A DNA stretch of 64,000 bases from an uncultured Corynebacterium sp. (lineage in GTDB: Bacteria; Actinomycetota; Actinomycetes; Mycobacteriales; Mycobacteriaceae). Where the stretch lies: the NCBI RefSeq assembly GCF_946221935.1, contig NZ_CAMIGN010000003.1, forward strand, positions 91,746 to 155,745. The letters run 5' to 3'. A model generated the notes under the pieces. The model was not told the origin of the DNA and searched no databases. It was given only the letters and a program-made list of their open reading frames with translations. Position 1 is the stretch's first letter. Every line of letters starts with the position of its first letter. Of this stretch, positions 27,016 to 36,477 are shown piece after piece. The position numbers were made by a program, and so were the translations under genes.

Positions 27016-27802
27016 TTGCCGGCCCCAGCGTGGTATCGGTGGGCCTGTCAGACTCACCGCTGGGCTTGGGGGCAGGAGCAGTCTGGGGTTTGTCGTCCCC
27101 GGCGATTTCGGTGGGCTCGGTAGCCTTGGACGGAGACGGGGTGAAGTCCGGCGGCACGGTGGCGTTTGCGTCGGTACCCTTTTCCGTTTCGATAGGCTTA
27201 CTCGGCCCGTCGGAACCACCAGGTAGCGCAGGTTTAGTCGGTAGCGTCGGGATCGTCGGAAGGACAGGGCCAGCATTCTGCTCTGGCTTGGGAGCCTGAG
27301 TCTGCGGCTGTGCCTGGAGCTGAGACTGTGCCGGCTGCTGACTCGGTTGCGCTTGTTGCTGGGGCTGGACAGCATCGCGTGAGTTCAGGCCTTCCGCGAT
27401 GATCGTCTTTGAAGGCTGGGAGTTATACGAACGGTAGCCATCCCAGGAGTTGGGGGGCAAGTAGGGGTCTTGCCCTAATGGCGCCACGTTGCTGAACTCT
27501 CCCATTTCGCTACCATTCGGGCTATTGGTGGAGTAGGCCGGGGGCGCCTGCTGCTCGGGTTCGTCGGTACCACCATTGCCAGGGACAACGTCATGCTTTT
27601 GCGAAGCCGCGCCGGTGCTGATGGCGATCGTAGATTCGTCCGCATTGTTTCGCTTCGGAGCCGTCGCTTCGGAGCCTGCTTGCCACGTCCAAACCCCGAT
27701 GACACCTGCGAGTACCAAACCGATAATCGCGATCCCGCTAATTACCCGAGGCACGGAGGAGTGCTCTTCGGTGGAGTACTGTTCGGTTTCTTCTGCTGCC
27801 AC
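26993..27802 (-). CDS. Membrane-anchored Pro/Gln-rich protein of unknown function
   Basis: 269 aa from GTG 27802, chosen because GGGAGGTGA lies five bases upstream; GTG 27811 is the other option. A single membrane helix (IAIIGLVLAGVIGVWTW) near residue 30 is followed by a long disordered extracellular part rich in Gln, Pro, Ala and Lys/Glu (QPQQQAQPSQQPAQSQLQ), then repeated Pro-Thr-Leu-Pro patches. No enzyme motif. It could be a wall-spanning or surface protein. Overlaps manA tail to tail. Confidence 0.6.
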   Translation of the reverse strand: MAAEETEQYSTEEHSSVPRVISGIAIIGLVLAGVIGVWTWQAGSEATAPKRNNADESTIAISTGAASQKHDVVPGNGGTDEPEQQAPPAYSTNSPNGSEMGEFSNVAPLGQDPYLPPNSWDGYRSYNSQPSKTIIAEGLNSRDAVQPQQQAQPSQQPAQSQLQAQPQTQAPKPEQNAGPVLPTIPTLPTKPALPGGSDGPSKPIETEKGTDANATVPPDFTPSPSKATEPTEIAGDDKPQTAPAPKPSGESDRPTDTTLGPATTPQDER

Positions 27803-27955
27803 CTGGCTCACCTCCCTGTTTTGATCTGTGCCCCTCGAAGGTCACAATTTGATTAAGCTCAAAACGAGCCTATCAGGAATCGCGATCCTTGACCAGAGTT
27901 GTCGCCCGTGTAAACGCGCTACAGTCGGTAATTGAGCGATAGAAAGGCCGGCACG

Positions 27956-28360
27956 ATGAGCAACTGGGACGAATTCATTTTCTCGCAGGAAGACAATGTG
28001 GACTTCCTGGACGAACTGGCAGAGCTGGAGGACCCCGAGGTAATTGGAGCCCTGGTGGACGCCGTAAATTTGGCGCTGCGGGATGGACAGCCGGACTCCG
28101 TGGACTATTCCATCGGGCTGTGCGCCGCCACTGTGGCCGCCATTTGGGGCGGTGCTCCCTTCAGTACAGCCAGCGTGGCAGATGAACACCCTTATATTCG
28201 TGCCCATATCGGCGAGTGCCCGGCGAACTTGCAGGAGGTGTCCCTGCAGCTGCTCGATGGGGAGATGGAGCGGCGCGCGGCCAGTGCCGACGACGGCGAT
28301 GACACCGAAGATGGCGACGAAGCCGACGGCCTGGAGACCTTCGTCGAGGCACTCAGTTAG
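27956..28360 (+). CDS. DUF4259 protein
   Basis: 134 aa from ATG 27956 behind AGAAAGG. It starts MSNWDEFIFSQEDNVDFLDEL and is very acidic at both ends (DDGDDTEDGDEADGLETFVE). DUF4259 members are small cytoplasmic proteins of unknown role with a WGxxxFxND-like start; here WDEFIFSQEDN. A possible promoter lies just upstream (GTTGTC, 16 bp, TACAGT ending near 27930). Confidence 0.65.
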   Translation: MSNWDEFIFSQEDNVDFLDELAELEDPEVIGALVDAVNLALRDGQPDSVDYSIGLCAATVAAIWGGAPFSTASVADEHPYIRAHIGECPANLQEVSLQLLDGEMERRAASADDGDDTEDGDEADGLETFVEALS

Positions 28361-28453
28361 ACATTTCGAGGCATCTCAAACGCCGTTCAATGCCCGTCTA
28401 ATACACTGTCCATAGAAAATAGACCTGTCATCATTTGAGGAGTCACCCCACCC

Positions 28454-29893
28454 ATGGAGTTTAAAGTCAAGGATCTCTCGCTGGCAGAGGCCGGACGTCA
28501 CCAGATCCGCCTGGCGGAATACGAGATGCCCGGGCTCATGCAGCTGCGTCGCGACTACGCCGACGAACAGCCCCTGAAGGGCGCCCGTATCGCTGGCTCC
28601 ATTCACATGACCGTGCAGACAGCTGTGCTGATCGAAACTCTGGTGGCCCTCGGCGCTGAGGTTCGTTGGGCCTCCTGCAATATCTTTTCCACCCAGGACG
28701 AAGCCGCGGCGGCCATTGTCGTTGGTGAGGGAACCCCGGACGCACCCGCCGGCGTGCCGGTGTTCGCTTGGAAGGGCGAGACCCTGGACGAGTACTGGTG
28801 GTGCCTGAAGCAGATCTTCACCTGGGGAGAAGGCGTAGAAGCCAACATGATCCTGGACGACGGTGGCGATGCGACCATGGCTGTTATCAAGGGCATGGAG
28901 TTTGAAAACGCAGGCCTCGTTCCGGATGCCGAGGATCATGACTCCGATGAGTACAAGGCCTTCCTCGGGATGCTGCGTGAAGCCTTGGCGGAGGACGATA
29001 AATTCTGGAACCGGGCGTCACAAAGCATCAAGGGTGTCACCGAAGAAACAACGACGGGCGTGCACCGCCTTTACCACTTTGCCGAGCAAGGCGTGCTGCC
29101 ATTCCCGGCGATGAACGTCAACGATGCCGTGACGAAGTCCAAGTTCGACAACCGCTACGGCACCCGCCACTCGCTGATCGATGGCATCAACCGCGCTACC
29201 GACATGCTGATCGGCGGCAAGTCCGTCCTGCTGTGCGGCTACGGTGACGTAGGTAAGGGCTGTGCCGAAGCGCTGGCGGGCCAGGGTGCGATCGTTAAGG
29301 TCACCGAGGTCGATCCGATCAACGCCCTGCAAGCGCTCATGGACGGCTTCGAGGTAGTGCAGGTAGAGGACTTTATTGGTGACGCCGACATTGTCATCAC
29401 CGCGACGGGGAACCTCGGGATTATCACGTTTGAGCACATGCAGATGATGAAGAACCACGCGGTGCTGGGCAACATCGGCCACTTCGATAACGAGATCGAC
29501 ATGGCCAGCCTGCTGCACCGCGAGGACGTTAGCCGCGTGAACATTAAGCCGCAGGTTGACGAGTTCACCTTCCCCGGCGCCGACGGCGAGCCGGTATCCA
29601 TCGTGGTGTTGAGTGAAGGTCGCCTGCTGAACCTGGGTAATGCTACCGGCCACCCATCGTTCGTGATGTCCAACTCCTTTGCCGATCAGACGATTGCACA
29701 GATCGAATTGTTTACGAAGTCGGATCAGTATGGCAACGACGTTTATCGCCTGCCGAAGATCTTGGACGAGATGGTCGCCCGCATTCACGTTGAGGCGCTC
29801 GGCGGTAAGCTGACGACGTTGACCAAGGAGCAGGCGGAGTACATCGGAGTGGATGTCGCCGGGCCGTTCAAGCCAGAGCACTACCGATACTAA
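28454..29893 (+). CDS. ahcY: Adenosylhomocysteinase
   Basis: The 479-aa enzyme hydrolyses S-adenosylhomocysteine to adenosine and homocysteine, keeping methylation going. Conserved: [20 protein letters not shown], the NAD-binding [37 protein letters not shown] and the C-terminal FKPEHYRY whose Lys-Tyr contact NAD. A TTGAGGAG site precedes the ATG. The acidic insert near 150-180 is typical of actinobacterial forms. tmk follows after 2 bp. Confidence 0.97.
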   Translation: MEFKVKDLSLAEAGRHQIRLAEYEMPGLMQLRRDYADEQPLKGARIAGSIHMTVQTAVLIETLVALGAEVRWASCNIFSTQDEAAAAIVVGEGTPDAPAGVPVFAWKGETLDEYWWCLKQIFTWGEGVEANMILDDGGDATMAVIKGMEFENAGLVPDAEDHDSDEYKAFLGMLREALAEDDKFWNRASQSIKGVTEETTTGVHRLYHFAEQGVLPFPAMNVNDAVTKSKFDNRYGTRHSLIDGINRATDMLIGGKSVLLCGYGDVGKGCAEALAGQGAIVKVTEVDPINALQALMDGFEVVQVEDFIGDADIVITATGNLGIITFEHMQMMKNHAVLGNIGHFDNEIDMASLLHREDVSRVNIKPQVDEFTFPGADGEPVSIVVLSEGRLLNLGNATGHPSFVMSNSFADQTIAQIELFTKSDQYGNDVYRLPKILDEMVARIHVEALGGKLTTLTKEQAEYIGVDVAGPFKPEHYRY

Positions 29894-29895
29894 AA

Positions 29896-30546
29896 ATGAT
29901 CGTTAGCTTTGAAGGAGTCGACGGCGCGGGGAAAAATACCCTGGTCACTGCCGTTGAAAAAGAGTTGGTAGCGCGCGAGGTGCCAGTGGCACGCATCGCA
30001 TTTCCGCGCTATGAGGAATCGAATCCGGCGATGCTGGCGCGCGAGGCGCTGCATGAGAAGCTGGGCGATCTGATTGACTCAGTGCATGGCATGGCCACGC
30101 TTTTCGCACTAGATCGCAGCGAGATCGCAGCGGACCTAGCGGACTTCGATGAGGATGGTTACGTCATTCTGATCGACCGCTACACCGCGTCGAACGTGGC
30201 CTACTCAACCGCCCGGTTGGGCAGCAATGTGGCTGAGGTTGGCGACTGGGTGACGCAGCTAGAACAGGAGACCCTGGGGATTCCAGCACCGCATTTGCAG
30301 ATCCTTGTGGACGTGGAGGCTGAGGTTGCCGGGCAGCGCGCCGAAGCGCGGGAAGCCGTGGACGAGACTCGGGCGCGCGATGCCTATGAGCGCGATAGCA
30401 GTTTGCAGGAGCGAACCGTCCAGGCTTATCGAGCGTTGGCGGAGCAGCAGTGGCTGAGCCCATGGGTGACGGTCGATAGCACCGGGGATGACTACGAAGG
30501 TCGCGCGGTGAAGGTCGCGGATCTATTGGAAGAAATGAGAGGATGA
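29896..30546 (+). CDS. tmk: Thymidylate kinase
   Basis: 216 aa. The P-loop is FEGVDGAGKNT, with Asn where most have Ser/Thr after the lysine. DRYTASNVAYS is the DR[YH] motif and the lid region is AEAREAVDETRARDAYERDS. It phosphorylates dTMP to dTDP. Two bases separate it from ahcY and its end overlaps the mtrA start by 4 bp (ATGA), so it is cotranscribed with both. Confidence 0.92.
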   Translation: MIVSFEGVDGAGKNTLVTAVEKELVAREVPVARIAFPRYEESNPAMLAREALHEKLGDLIDSVHGMATLFALDRSEIAADLADFDEDGYVILIDRYTASNVAYSTARLGSNVAEVGDWVTQLEQETLGIPAPHLQILVDVEAEVAGQRAEAREAVDETRARDAYERDSSLQERTVQAYRALAEQQWLSPWVTVDSTGDDYEGRAVKVADLLEEMRG

Positions 30547-31229
30547 CAACCGTGGACACGAAAATTCTGGTGGTTGATGACGACCCGGCTATTGCTGAAA
30601 TGCTCACCATCGTCCTGCAGGGCGAGGGGTTCCGCACCATCGTCGTGGGTGACGGCGTGGAGGCCGTAAAGGCCGCCGAGGAGCACAACCCGGATCTCAT
30701 CCTGCTCGACGTGATGCTGCCTGGCATGAATGGCATCGACGTGTGCAAGGCCATTCGAGAGAGTTCCACGGTACCGATCGTGATGCTGACCGCACGTACC
30801 GACACCGTGGACGTGGTCTTGGGGCTGGAATCCGGTGCCGACGACTACGTGCACAAGCCCTTCAAACCGAAGGAACTGGTCGCACGTGTGCGGGCTCGCC
30901 TGCGCCGCACCCCGGAAGAAACACAGGTCGATTCCATCGAAGTTGCCGACCTGACGATCGACGTGCCCGGCCACCAGGTCATCCGGGACGGCCAGGAGAT
31001 CGCACTGACCCCCATAGAGTTTGATCTGCTCGTGACGCTTGCTTCCCGTCCACGCCAGGTGTTCTCCCGCGAAGAGCTTCTGGAGCAGGTGTGGGGCTAC
31101 CGCAAATCCAGCGATACCCGCCTGGTAAATGTGCATGTCCAGCGCTTGCGCGCAAAGGTGGAGAAGGATCCGGATGATCCGAAGATCATCCAGACCGTTC
31201 GCGGAATCGGATACAAGACGGGCGAATAA
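30543..31229 (+). CDS. mtrA: Response regulator MtrA
   Basis: A 228-aa OmpR-family regulator with D56 in LILLDVMLPGMNG, the lysine in HKPFKPKELVARV, and a winged helix (GQEIALTPIEFDLLVTLAS; RLVNVHVQRLRAKVEKDP). MtrA controls cell-wall hydrolase and osmostress genes in corynebacteria. The order tmk-mtrA-mtrB-lpqB is conserved. A GTG nine bases in is an alternative start. Confidence 0.97.
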   Translation: MTTVDTKILVVDDDPAIAEMLTIVLQGEGFRTIVVGDGVEAVKAAEEHNPDLILLDVMLPGMNGIDVCKAIRESSTVPIVMLTARTDTVDVVLGLESGADDYVHKPFKPKELVARVRARLRRTPEETQVDSIEVADLTIDVPGHQVIRDGQEIALTPIEFDLLVTLASRPRQVFSREELLEQVWGYRKSSDTRLVNVHVQRLRAKVEKDPDDPKIIQTVRGIGYKTGE

Positions 31230-31238
31230 GTTTTCCAC

Positions 31239-33017
31239 GTGGATCAGGAGCAACAAGAAAACGCCCCCGTCCGGCGGGGTAAAAAGCTGCAGGACGCCAC
31301 ACAGGCTAACCCCCGCCCGTCGCGCTGGCGATCCCCAAATGGCAAGAAATTCCCTTTAAGGAAACGGGAAAAGACCCTTGCCGCGGGTTCGACGTTTTGG
31401 TCTGTGCTGCGGGACTTCTTCCGACGGCCGAAGGATACCTGGGTGCGGGCGATCAATTCGCTGAGTCTGCGATGGCGCCAGTCCATTCAGCTGCGCGTTA
31501 TCGGCAGCGTGCTGGCCTCCAGCACCTTTGCATTCCTGCTAATGGGATTTCTGCTGACGGGTTTCCTTAGCCAGCAACTGCTGGCTACCAAATTCTCCGA
31601 AGGCGTCGACAGCATGGATCGAGCGCGTGCTGCAGTGGAGGAGCAGATAGCCTCCACGGACTCCTCTAATCCCGTCTCAGTGAGGCTGACATCTGCCAGA
31701 GCCGTGCTCTCGAATCGCTCAACGGGAATGGATCAATCGAGCGCTCCGGTCTATGACTCGGTGCTTATTGCTTCTGACGCCAGCGACTCCGAAACCCGTA
31801 TTCCCGCGAACATTGACATTCCCGAGAATCTACGCGAGTTTGTGCGTCAGGGGCAGGTCTCGTACCAATACGCCCGCGTCAACGGAGAAAACGGAAGCTA
31901 CAAAGCACTCATCATCGGTAGTCCCGTTTACTCCGACATTCCCGGGTTAGAGCTCTACTTGCTGGTGCCTTTGACTTCGGAGGAAGTCACGCTGAACCTG
32001 ATGCGTGGCCTTTTGATGGCCGGTGGAATCGTCCTCATTATCTTGCTTATGGTGATCAGCTGGGTGTTCTCACAACAGATCATTGGGCCAGTGCGTGCCG
32101 CGTCCAAAATCGCTGAGAAGCTGGCTGCTGGGCACCTCCACGAGCGTATGGTCGTCGATGGTCAGGATGAGGTGGCCAAGCTTGCATATAGCTTTAATGA
32201 CATGGCAGAGAAGCTGTCCACCCAGATTCGCAATCTGGAGGAGTTCGGTTCCCTGCAGCGCCAGTTCACCTCGGACGTCTCCCACGAACTACGTACTCCT
32301 CTGACGACGGTTCGCATGGCCGCGGACATGATCGAGGACAATGCGGATGAACTTGACCCCCTGACCGCTCGCGCAGCGCACTTGATGACCAAGGAGCTAG
32401 ATCGCTTCGAGACTCTGCTAGGTGACCTGCTGGAGATCTCTCGTCACGACGCGGGCGTGGCGAACCTATCGGCTGAAAAAGTCGACGTGCGCGGTGTCGT
32501 GCGCTCCGCTTTGCAGCAGGTGCGCGCCATTGCCGAGGACATCGGCACGGAGTTTATCGTGGATCTTCCGGAGGAACCGGTGGTTGTTGCCGTCGACTCG
32601 CGACGGGTGGAGAGGATCCTTCGCAACCTGCTTGCCAATGCTGTCGATCACTCCGAAGGCAATCCAGTTGAGGTGAAGATGGCGGTAGGTACGGATGCTT
32701 TGGCTGTCACTGTCACCGACCACGGTGTGGGACTTAAGCCTGGCGAAGAAGAGATGGTGTTCAACCGTTTTTGGCGCTCCGATCCCTCCCGAGAGCGCTG
32801 TACCGGCGGCACTGGCCTGGGACTCGCCATTGCTAAGGAGGACGCAAACCTCCACGGTGGTCGCCTCGAAGCAGCCGGTGAACCTGGCGTGGGAGCCTGC
32901 TTCCGGTTGACCCTCCCGCTACAACAAGGGCGCACCGTGCACTCTTCGCCATTACCGATGGCGGTGGAGGATAAGGGCGTCACTACCGAGGAACAGGAAG
33001 GTAGCCACGATGAGTAA
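31239..33017 (+). CDS. mtrB: Sensor histidine kinase MtrB
   Basis: 592 aa from GTG 31239. About 80 basic cytoplasmic residues, membrane helix 1 (about 87-110), an extracellular domain of about 145 residues, membrane helix 2 (about 256-278), HAMP, the H-box DVSHELRTPLTTVRMAADMI near 348 and the ATPase (LLANAVDHSEGNP; GTGLGLAIAKED). It senses osmotic and envelope state and phosphorylates MtrA. It overlaps lpqB by 8 bp. Confidence 0.96.
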   Translation: MDQEQQENAPVRRGKKLQDATQANPRPSRWRSPNGKKFPLRKREKTLAAGSTFWSVLRDFFRRPKDTWVRAINSLSLRWRQSIQLRVIGSVLASSTFAFLLMGFLLTGFLSQQLLATKFSEGVDSMDRARAAVEEQIASTDSSNPVSVRLTSARAVLSNRSTGMDQSSAPVYDSVLIASDASDSETRIPANIDIPENLREFVRQGQVSYQYARVNGENGSYKALIIGSPVYSDIPGLELYLLVPLTSEEVTLNLMRGLLMAGGIVLIILLMVISWVFSQQIIGPVRAASKIAEKLAAGHLHERMVVDGQDEVAKLAYSFNDMAEKLSTQIRNLEEFGSLQRQFTSDVSHELRTPLTTVRMAADMIEDNADELDPLTARAAHLMTKELDRFETLLGDLLEISRHDAGVANLSAEKVDVRGVVRSALQQVRAIAEDIGTEFIVDLPEEPVVVAVDSRRVERILRNLLANAVDHSEGNPVEVKMAVGTDALAVTVTDHGVGLKPGEEEMVFNRFWRSDPSRERCTGGTGLGLAIAKEDANLHGGRLEAAGEPGVGACFRLTLPLQQGRTVHSSPLPMAVEDKGVTTEEQEGSHDE

Positions 33018-34734
33018 CAAGAGCACAAAGGTACTGGCCGCAGTGGCTGGGCTGGGTCTGCTGGCCGCGTGCTCTACGCTTCCGGACAGCACCAAACCCG
33101 AAGCGATCTCTAGCTATGCGCCGGCTCCTAGTGGACAGGAGGCTCCGACGCCTTCTGATGGGCAGCCGTCTGATCTACTTCTGCGTGATTTCTTTACCGC
33201 CAGTGCCCACCCGCTGCGGGAGCATCAAGCGGCGAAGAAGTTCCTTACCAGTGGTATGCAGGGACGATGGCAATCCGATGCGCCAACGATGGTGCTCGAC
33301 CGCATCGATATTGCCTCTGAGGGGCAAGGAAGTGACACGAAGATCACCTATCGTGTGCGCGGCAACGTCGTCGGAACTCTTGGCGTGGGTGGTGTGTTCG
33401 ATCCGCAGTTCACGGCTTTTGAAACCACCTATGAAATGCAGAACATCGATGGGCAATGGCGCATCAGTAATCTGCCGAACGTGGTGGTGCTGGATCGCCA
33501 AGATTTTGTGAGCACCTACCGTGCGCGCAATATCTACTTCCCGGATCGCAATGGCAGGGCACTAGTGCCGGATCGCCGTTGGATCTACACCGGTCAGCAG
33601 TCCACCGCAGCCTCTCTGGTGTCTTTGCTGGTCGCAGGACCCCAGGAACGATTAAAAAAGGCCGTGAGGAATCTTCTTCCCGATGGCGCCACCGCCCAGG
33701 TGTCTAACGATCGGGAGGGCGATCCTTCCGTTAGCTTTACCGGTCTGCAAGGTCTGTCCGCCGATGGACGACGATTGCTTGCCGCGCAGGTTGTATGGAC
33801 TTTGGCGGGCTCGGAAGTGCGTGGCCCCTATGAGCTCACTGCCGATGGCACCCCAATGAGCGATGACATGCAGGGGAAATGGTTGGTTCAGGACCTGTCG
33901 CAGTACGACCCGAATGTGCGAGTTCAAGTGCCATTGCGGGCAGTTTCTGGCGGAGATATTTATCAACCGGATGGCACGCGGGCGCAGAAGCTCGATGGGT
34001 GGCTAACCCAGCGCTATATCGAATCAGCATCGCTGAGTTCCCGCGATGAGGTCTATGCCGCAGTGACCGGGCGGGGCGATGAGCCACGTCAGCTGATGAT
34101 TGGAGCCAAGGAGGACCAGCCGGTGAGCTCCGTGGAAGCGGATTCTCTGACCCGGCCAAGCTGGGGACTTGGTGCGACCTCGGTGTACGTCGTCGCCGAC
34201 GGTGAGAAGATTATTGAGGTTACACGCAATCCCGAGACCGGAAACGTGGGAGAGCAGAAGGTCGATGGATCCACGCTAAGGATGATCCACGGGGACAAAA
34301 AGCGCATTAGCGTATTCCGTGTTTCTCATGACGGTACGCGAGCTGTGATGGTGGTCAATGGGCGCGTGTATGTTGCGGTGCTGGAGACGACAGACGAGGG
34401 CACGAAGCGACTCGGAGCCCCAGTGGAGATCGGTAACGCAGTAGGCGATACGGCGGTAAGCGCCGAGTGGGCGGAAGATGGATCCGTGCTGGTCGGCACA
34501 CGTGCTAATGACGCCCCAGTGTGGGATATCGAGGTGGACGGATCCTATTCGCAGCAAATTACGGGTCGGAACCTATCCGCACCGGTGGTGTCGGTGGCAA
34601 CGGATGGCAACAAGATCTACGTCACCGATGCCAATGCGTTGATGCAGTTCGACGTGACTTCAGAGGAGTCGAGGTTCTGGCGTGAAGTTCCCACGATGCA
34701 GGGAAAGCGGGCAACACCTTTGTTGGCCGACTAG
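33010..34734 (+). CDS. lpqB: Lipoprotein LpqB, MtrB accessory protein
   Basis: A 574-aa lipoprotein with the lipobox LLAAC at 17-21 (cleavage before C21), then a GerMN domain (about residues 190-330; YFPDRNGRALVPDRRWIYTG) and a C-terminal beta-propeller-like half (TLRMIHGDKKRISVFRVSHD onward). LpqB interacts with the extracellular part of MtrB and modulates MtrA phosphorylation in mycobacteria. Overlaps mtrB. Confidence 0.94.
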   Translation: MSNKSTKVLAAVAGLGLLAACSTLPDSTKPEAISSYAPAPSGQEAPTPSDGQPSDLLLRDFFTASAHPLREHQAAKKFLTSGMQGRWQSDAPTMVLDRIDIASEGQGSDTKITYRVRGNVVGTLGVGGVFDPQFTAFETTYEMQNIDGQWRISNLPNVVVLDRQDFVSTYRARNIYFPDRNGRALVPDRRWIYTGQQSTAASLVSLLVAGPQERLKKAVRNLLPDGATAQVSNDREGDPSVSFTGLQGLSADGRRLLAAQVVWTLAGSEVRGPYELTADGTPMSDDMQGKWLVQDLSQYDPNVRVQVPLRAVSGGDIYQPDGTRAQKLDGWLTQRYIESASLSSRDEVYAAVTGRGDEPRQLMIGAKEDQPVSSVEADSLTRPSWGLGATSVYVVADGEKIIEVTRNPETGNVGEQKVDGSTLRMIHGDKKRISVFRVSHDGTRAVMVVNGRVYVAVLETTDEGTKRLGAPVEIGNAVGDTAVSAEWAEDGSVLVGTRANDAPVWDIEVDGSYSQQITGRNLSAPVVSVATDGNKIYVTDANALMQFDVTSEESRFWREVPTMQGKRATPLLAD

Positions 34735-34744
34735 GCTTTTGCCT

Positions 34745-35446
34745 GTGGGGATATTGGGGGATTTAAACGCGCTTGCCGGATTGGTGTGGCGCGCGGATTG
34801 TGTGTGCTGTGGTCGGATGCAGGCGCTCCCGGCTGGCGTGGCCGTGGGAGAACAGCTGTGCGAGGAGTGCGGGTTACAGCTGATGCACCCGTGGCAGCGC
34901 TGGCAGCCACGGGTAGCTGCCGTACCGGTTTTTGTTTCTGGCACGTATGGCGGTGCGCGACGCATGCTGATCCTGAGCGCAAAGGAACGACTGCGCCCGG
35001 CGGCTATTGGTGTAGCTGGTCGTCTGTTGGCCGCCGGGATTTTGCACGTCAGCGGCTTAGGCTTGGTGCCGGATCCGAGGTGGGGACGAGTCCGGCTGGT
35101 GCCCGCTCCAACTCGCAGGTCGGCAGCGCGACACCGCGGAGGGGACATTGTCACGAGGTTCTGCCATGCAGCCGCTGAACTATATCCCAGGGTGGAGGTT
35201 TGTCCGGTGGCATGGCTCGATGAATCGAGCGTGGACTCAGTGGGGTTGGACCGTCACCAGCGGCGAGAAAATGTTGCAAGGAACATTCTCTTCGATCCCG
35301 TAGCAGTGGGGAGGTTACGCGGGGCAGACGAGGTTGTGATTGTGGATGATGTGTGTACTACCGGTGCTACAACTGCCCAATTCGCATTTGCACTGTCGGC
35401 GCACGGGGTCCGTCCCCGGTTGGCTTTGGTGCTGGCAGGTGCTTAA
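34745..35446 (+). CDS. ComF-like phosphoribosyltransferase
   Basis: 233 aa from GTG 34745, just after the lpqB stop; the longer frame would overlap lpqB. Two CxxC-type pairs (CVCCGRMQALP and LCEECG) form a zinc site, followed by a PRTase domain with PRPP loop VVIVDDVCTTGATTAQFA. ComF proteins help natural transformation in Bacillus, but actinobacterial homologues have no proven role. The order lpqB-comF-hpf-secA is conserved. Confidence 0.85.
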   Translation: MGILGDLNALAGLVWRADCVCCGRMQALPAGVAVGEQLCEECGLQLMHPWQRWQPRVAAVPVFVSGTYGGARRMLILSAKERLRPAAIGVAGRLLAAGILHVSGLGLVPDPRWGRVRLVPAPTRRSAARHRGGDIVTRFCHAAAELYPRVEVCPVAWLDESSVDSVGLDRHQRRENVARNILFDPVAVGRLRGADEVVIVDDVCTTGATTAQFAFALSAHGVRPRLALVLAGA

Positions 35447-35607
35447 AACACATTGGTAACGGAGACAAGTAGCAGAACTAGTATCAATCAGGGGGTTATG
35501 TGCAAATGTCGTCTTGTCGATCGGTAGAATAATAGGTGGAACGATCACCGTTGGAAGGTGGGTAATCCGGCCTGATTCTGGCGGTGAATGACCTTGGAGG
35601 TTGAGCA

Positions 35608-36294
35608 ATGTCGACCGGCAAAAACTCGTCCAACTTTGGCAACGAGGAACTGTCTGCACCAGAGGCAGGCGTGGAAATCACCGGCCGCAATGTCGAGGTG
35701 CCAGAGCACTTCGCAGAGCGAGTCAAGGGCAAGCTGGCAAAGATTGAACGCCTGGATCCTACCCTCACCTTTTTCCACGTAGAGCTGCAGCACGAGCCTA
35801 ACCCGCGCCGTGGTGACCAGCAGGATCGTCTGCAAATCACCGCAACCGGCAAGGGGCACATCGCTCGTGCGGAGGCCAAGGAAGATTCCTTCTACGCTGC
35901 TCTCGAGGTCGCAATCGGACGCATGGAACGCTCCTTGCGCAAGGTGAAGGCTCGCCGCAAGATCGCCCGCTCCGGACACCGCACCCCTATGTCCGTGGGC
36001 GAAGCTACTGCCAACCTGGTTGAGGAAGCCCAGCCAAAGGCCGAGACGAAGCCGGAAGAGGTTGGACCTTACGACGTTGATCCTTACGAGGACCAGTTCA
36101 AGCCCGGTCAGGTTGTGCGCAAGAAGGTTCACAAGGCCGCCCCGATCAGCGTTGACCAGGCGCTAAGCGAGATGGAACTCGTTGGCCACGACTTCTTCCT
36201 ATTCATCAACGAAGAAAACGGCCAGCCGTCCGTGGTTTACCGTCGCCACGCTTTCGATTACGGCCTGATCACTCTGGAAGAGAAAGAAGCCTAA
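35608..36294 (+). CDS. hpf: Long-form ribosome hibernation promoting factor
   Basis: A 228-aa long-form HPF. The N-terminal S30AE domain (VEITGRNVEVPEHFAERV; FHVELQHEP) binds the decoding region, and the C-terminal dimerisation domain (VVRKKVHKAAPISVDQALSEM; FFLFINEENGQPSVVYRRH) joins two ribosomes into 100S dimers. The start is preceded by TTGGAGGTTGAGC. A strong terminator follows. The upstream 161 bp probably hold its promoter; a TAGAAT lies near 35524, but the -35 box is unclear. Confidence 0.95.
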   Translation: MSTGKNSSNFGNEELSAPEAGVEITGRNVEVPEHFAERVKGKLAKIERLDPTLTFFHVELQHEPNPRRGDQQDRLQITATGKGHIARAEAKEDSFYAALEVAIGRMERSLRKVKARRKIARSGHRTPMSVGEATANLVEEAQPKAETKPEEVGPYDVDPYEDQFKPGQVVRKKVHKAAPISVDQALSEMELVGHDFFLFINEENGQPSVVYRRHAFDYGLITLEEKEA

Positions 36295-36324
36295 GTAGCT
36301 TAAAAAGCTTTCCAACTTCCTCCC

Positions 36325-36361
36325 AACCGACCTTCCGCCCTTCAACCGCGGAAGGTCGGTT
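36325..36361 (+). terminator. Rho-independent terminator after hpf
   Basis: AACCGACCTTCCGC at 36325-36338 pairs perfectly with GCGGAAGGTCGGTT at 36348-36361 around a 9-nt loop, followed by TTCTTGGTTTTGTTG. It closes the mtrA-mtrB-lpqB-comF-hpf stretch and separates it from secA. Confidence 0.85.
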
Positions 36362-36416
36362 TTCTTGGTTTTGTTGTGGGGTGTAGTTGCCCGTGACCTT
36401 GGGGGTGGGGGTAGGA

Positions 36417-36445
36417 TTGTCCGAAGCCGACAAGTTAGCTAACAA
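36417..36445 (+). promoter_or_regulatory. Probable secA promoter with a palindrome over the -10 box
   Basis: TTGTCC at 36417-36422, a 17-bp spacer and TAACAA at 36440-36445, 33 bp before the secA start. The palindrome GTTAGCTAAC (36434-36443) overlaps the -10 box and could be an operator. Assigned by consensus and position only. Confidence 0.5.
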
Positions 36446-36477
36446 GTTTTAAAAACCGAGAAAAGGACAGCATCAGC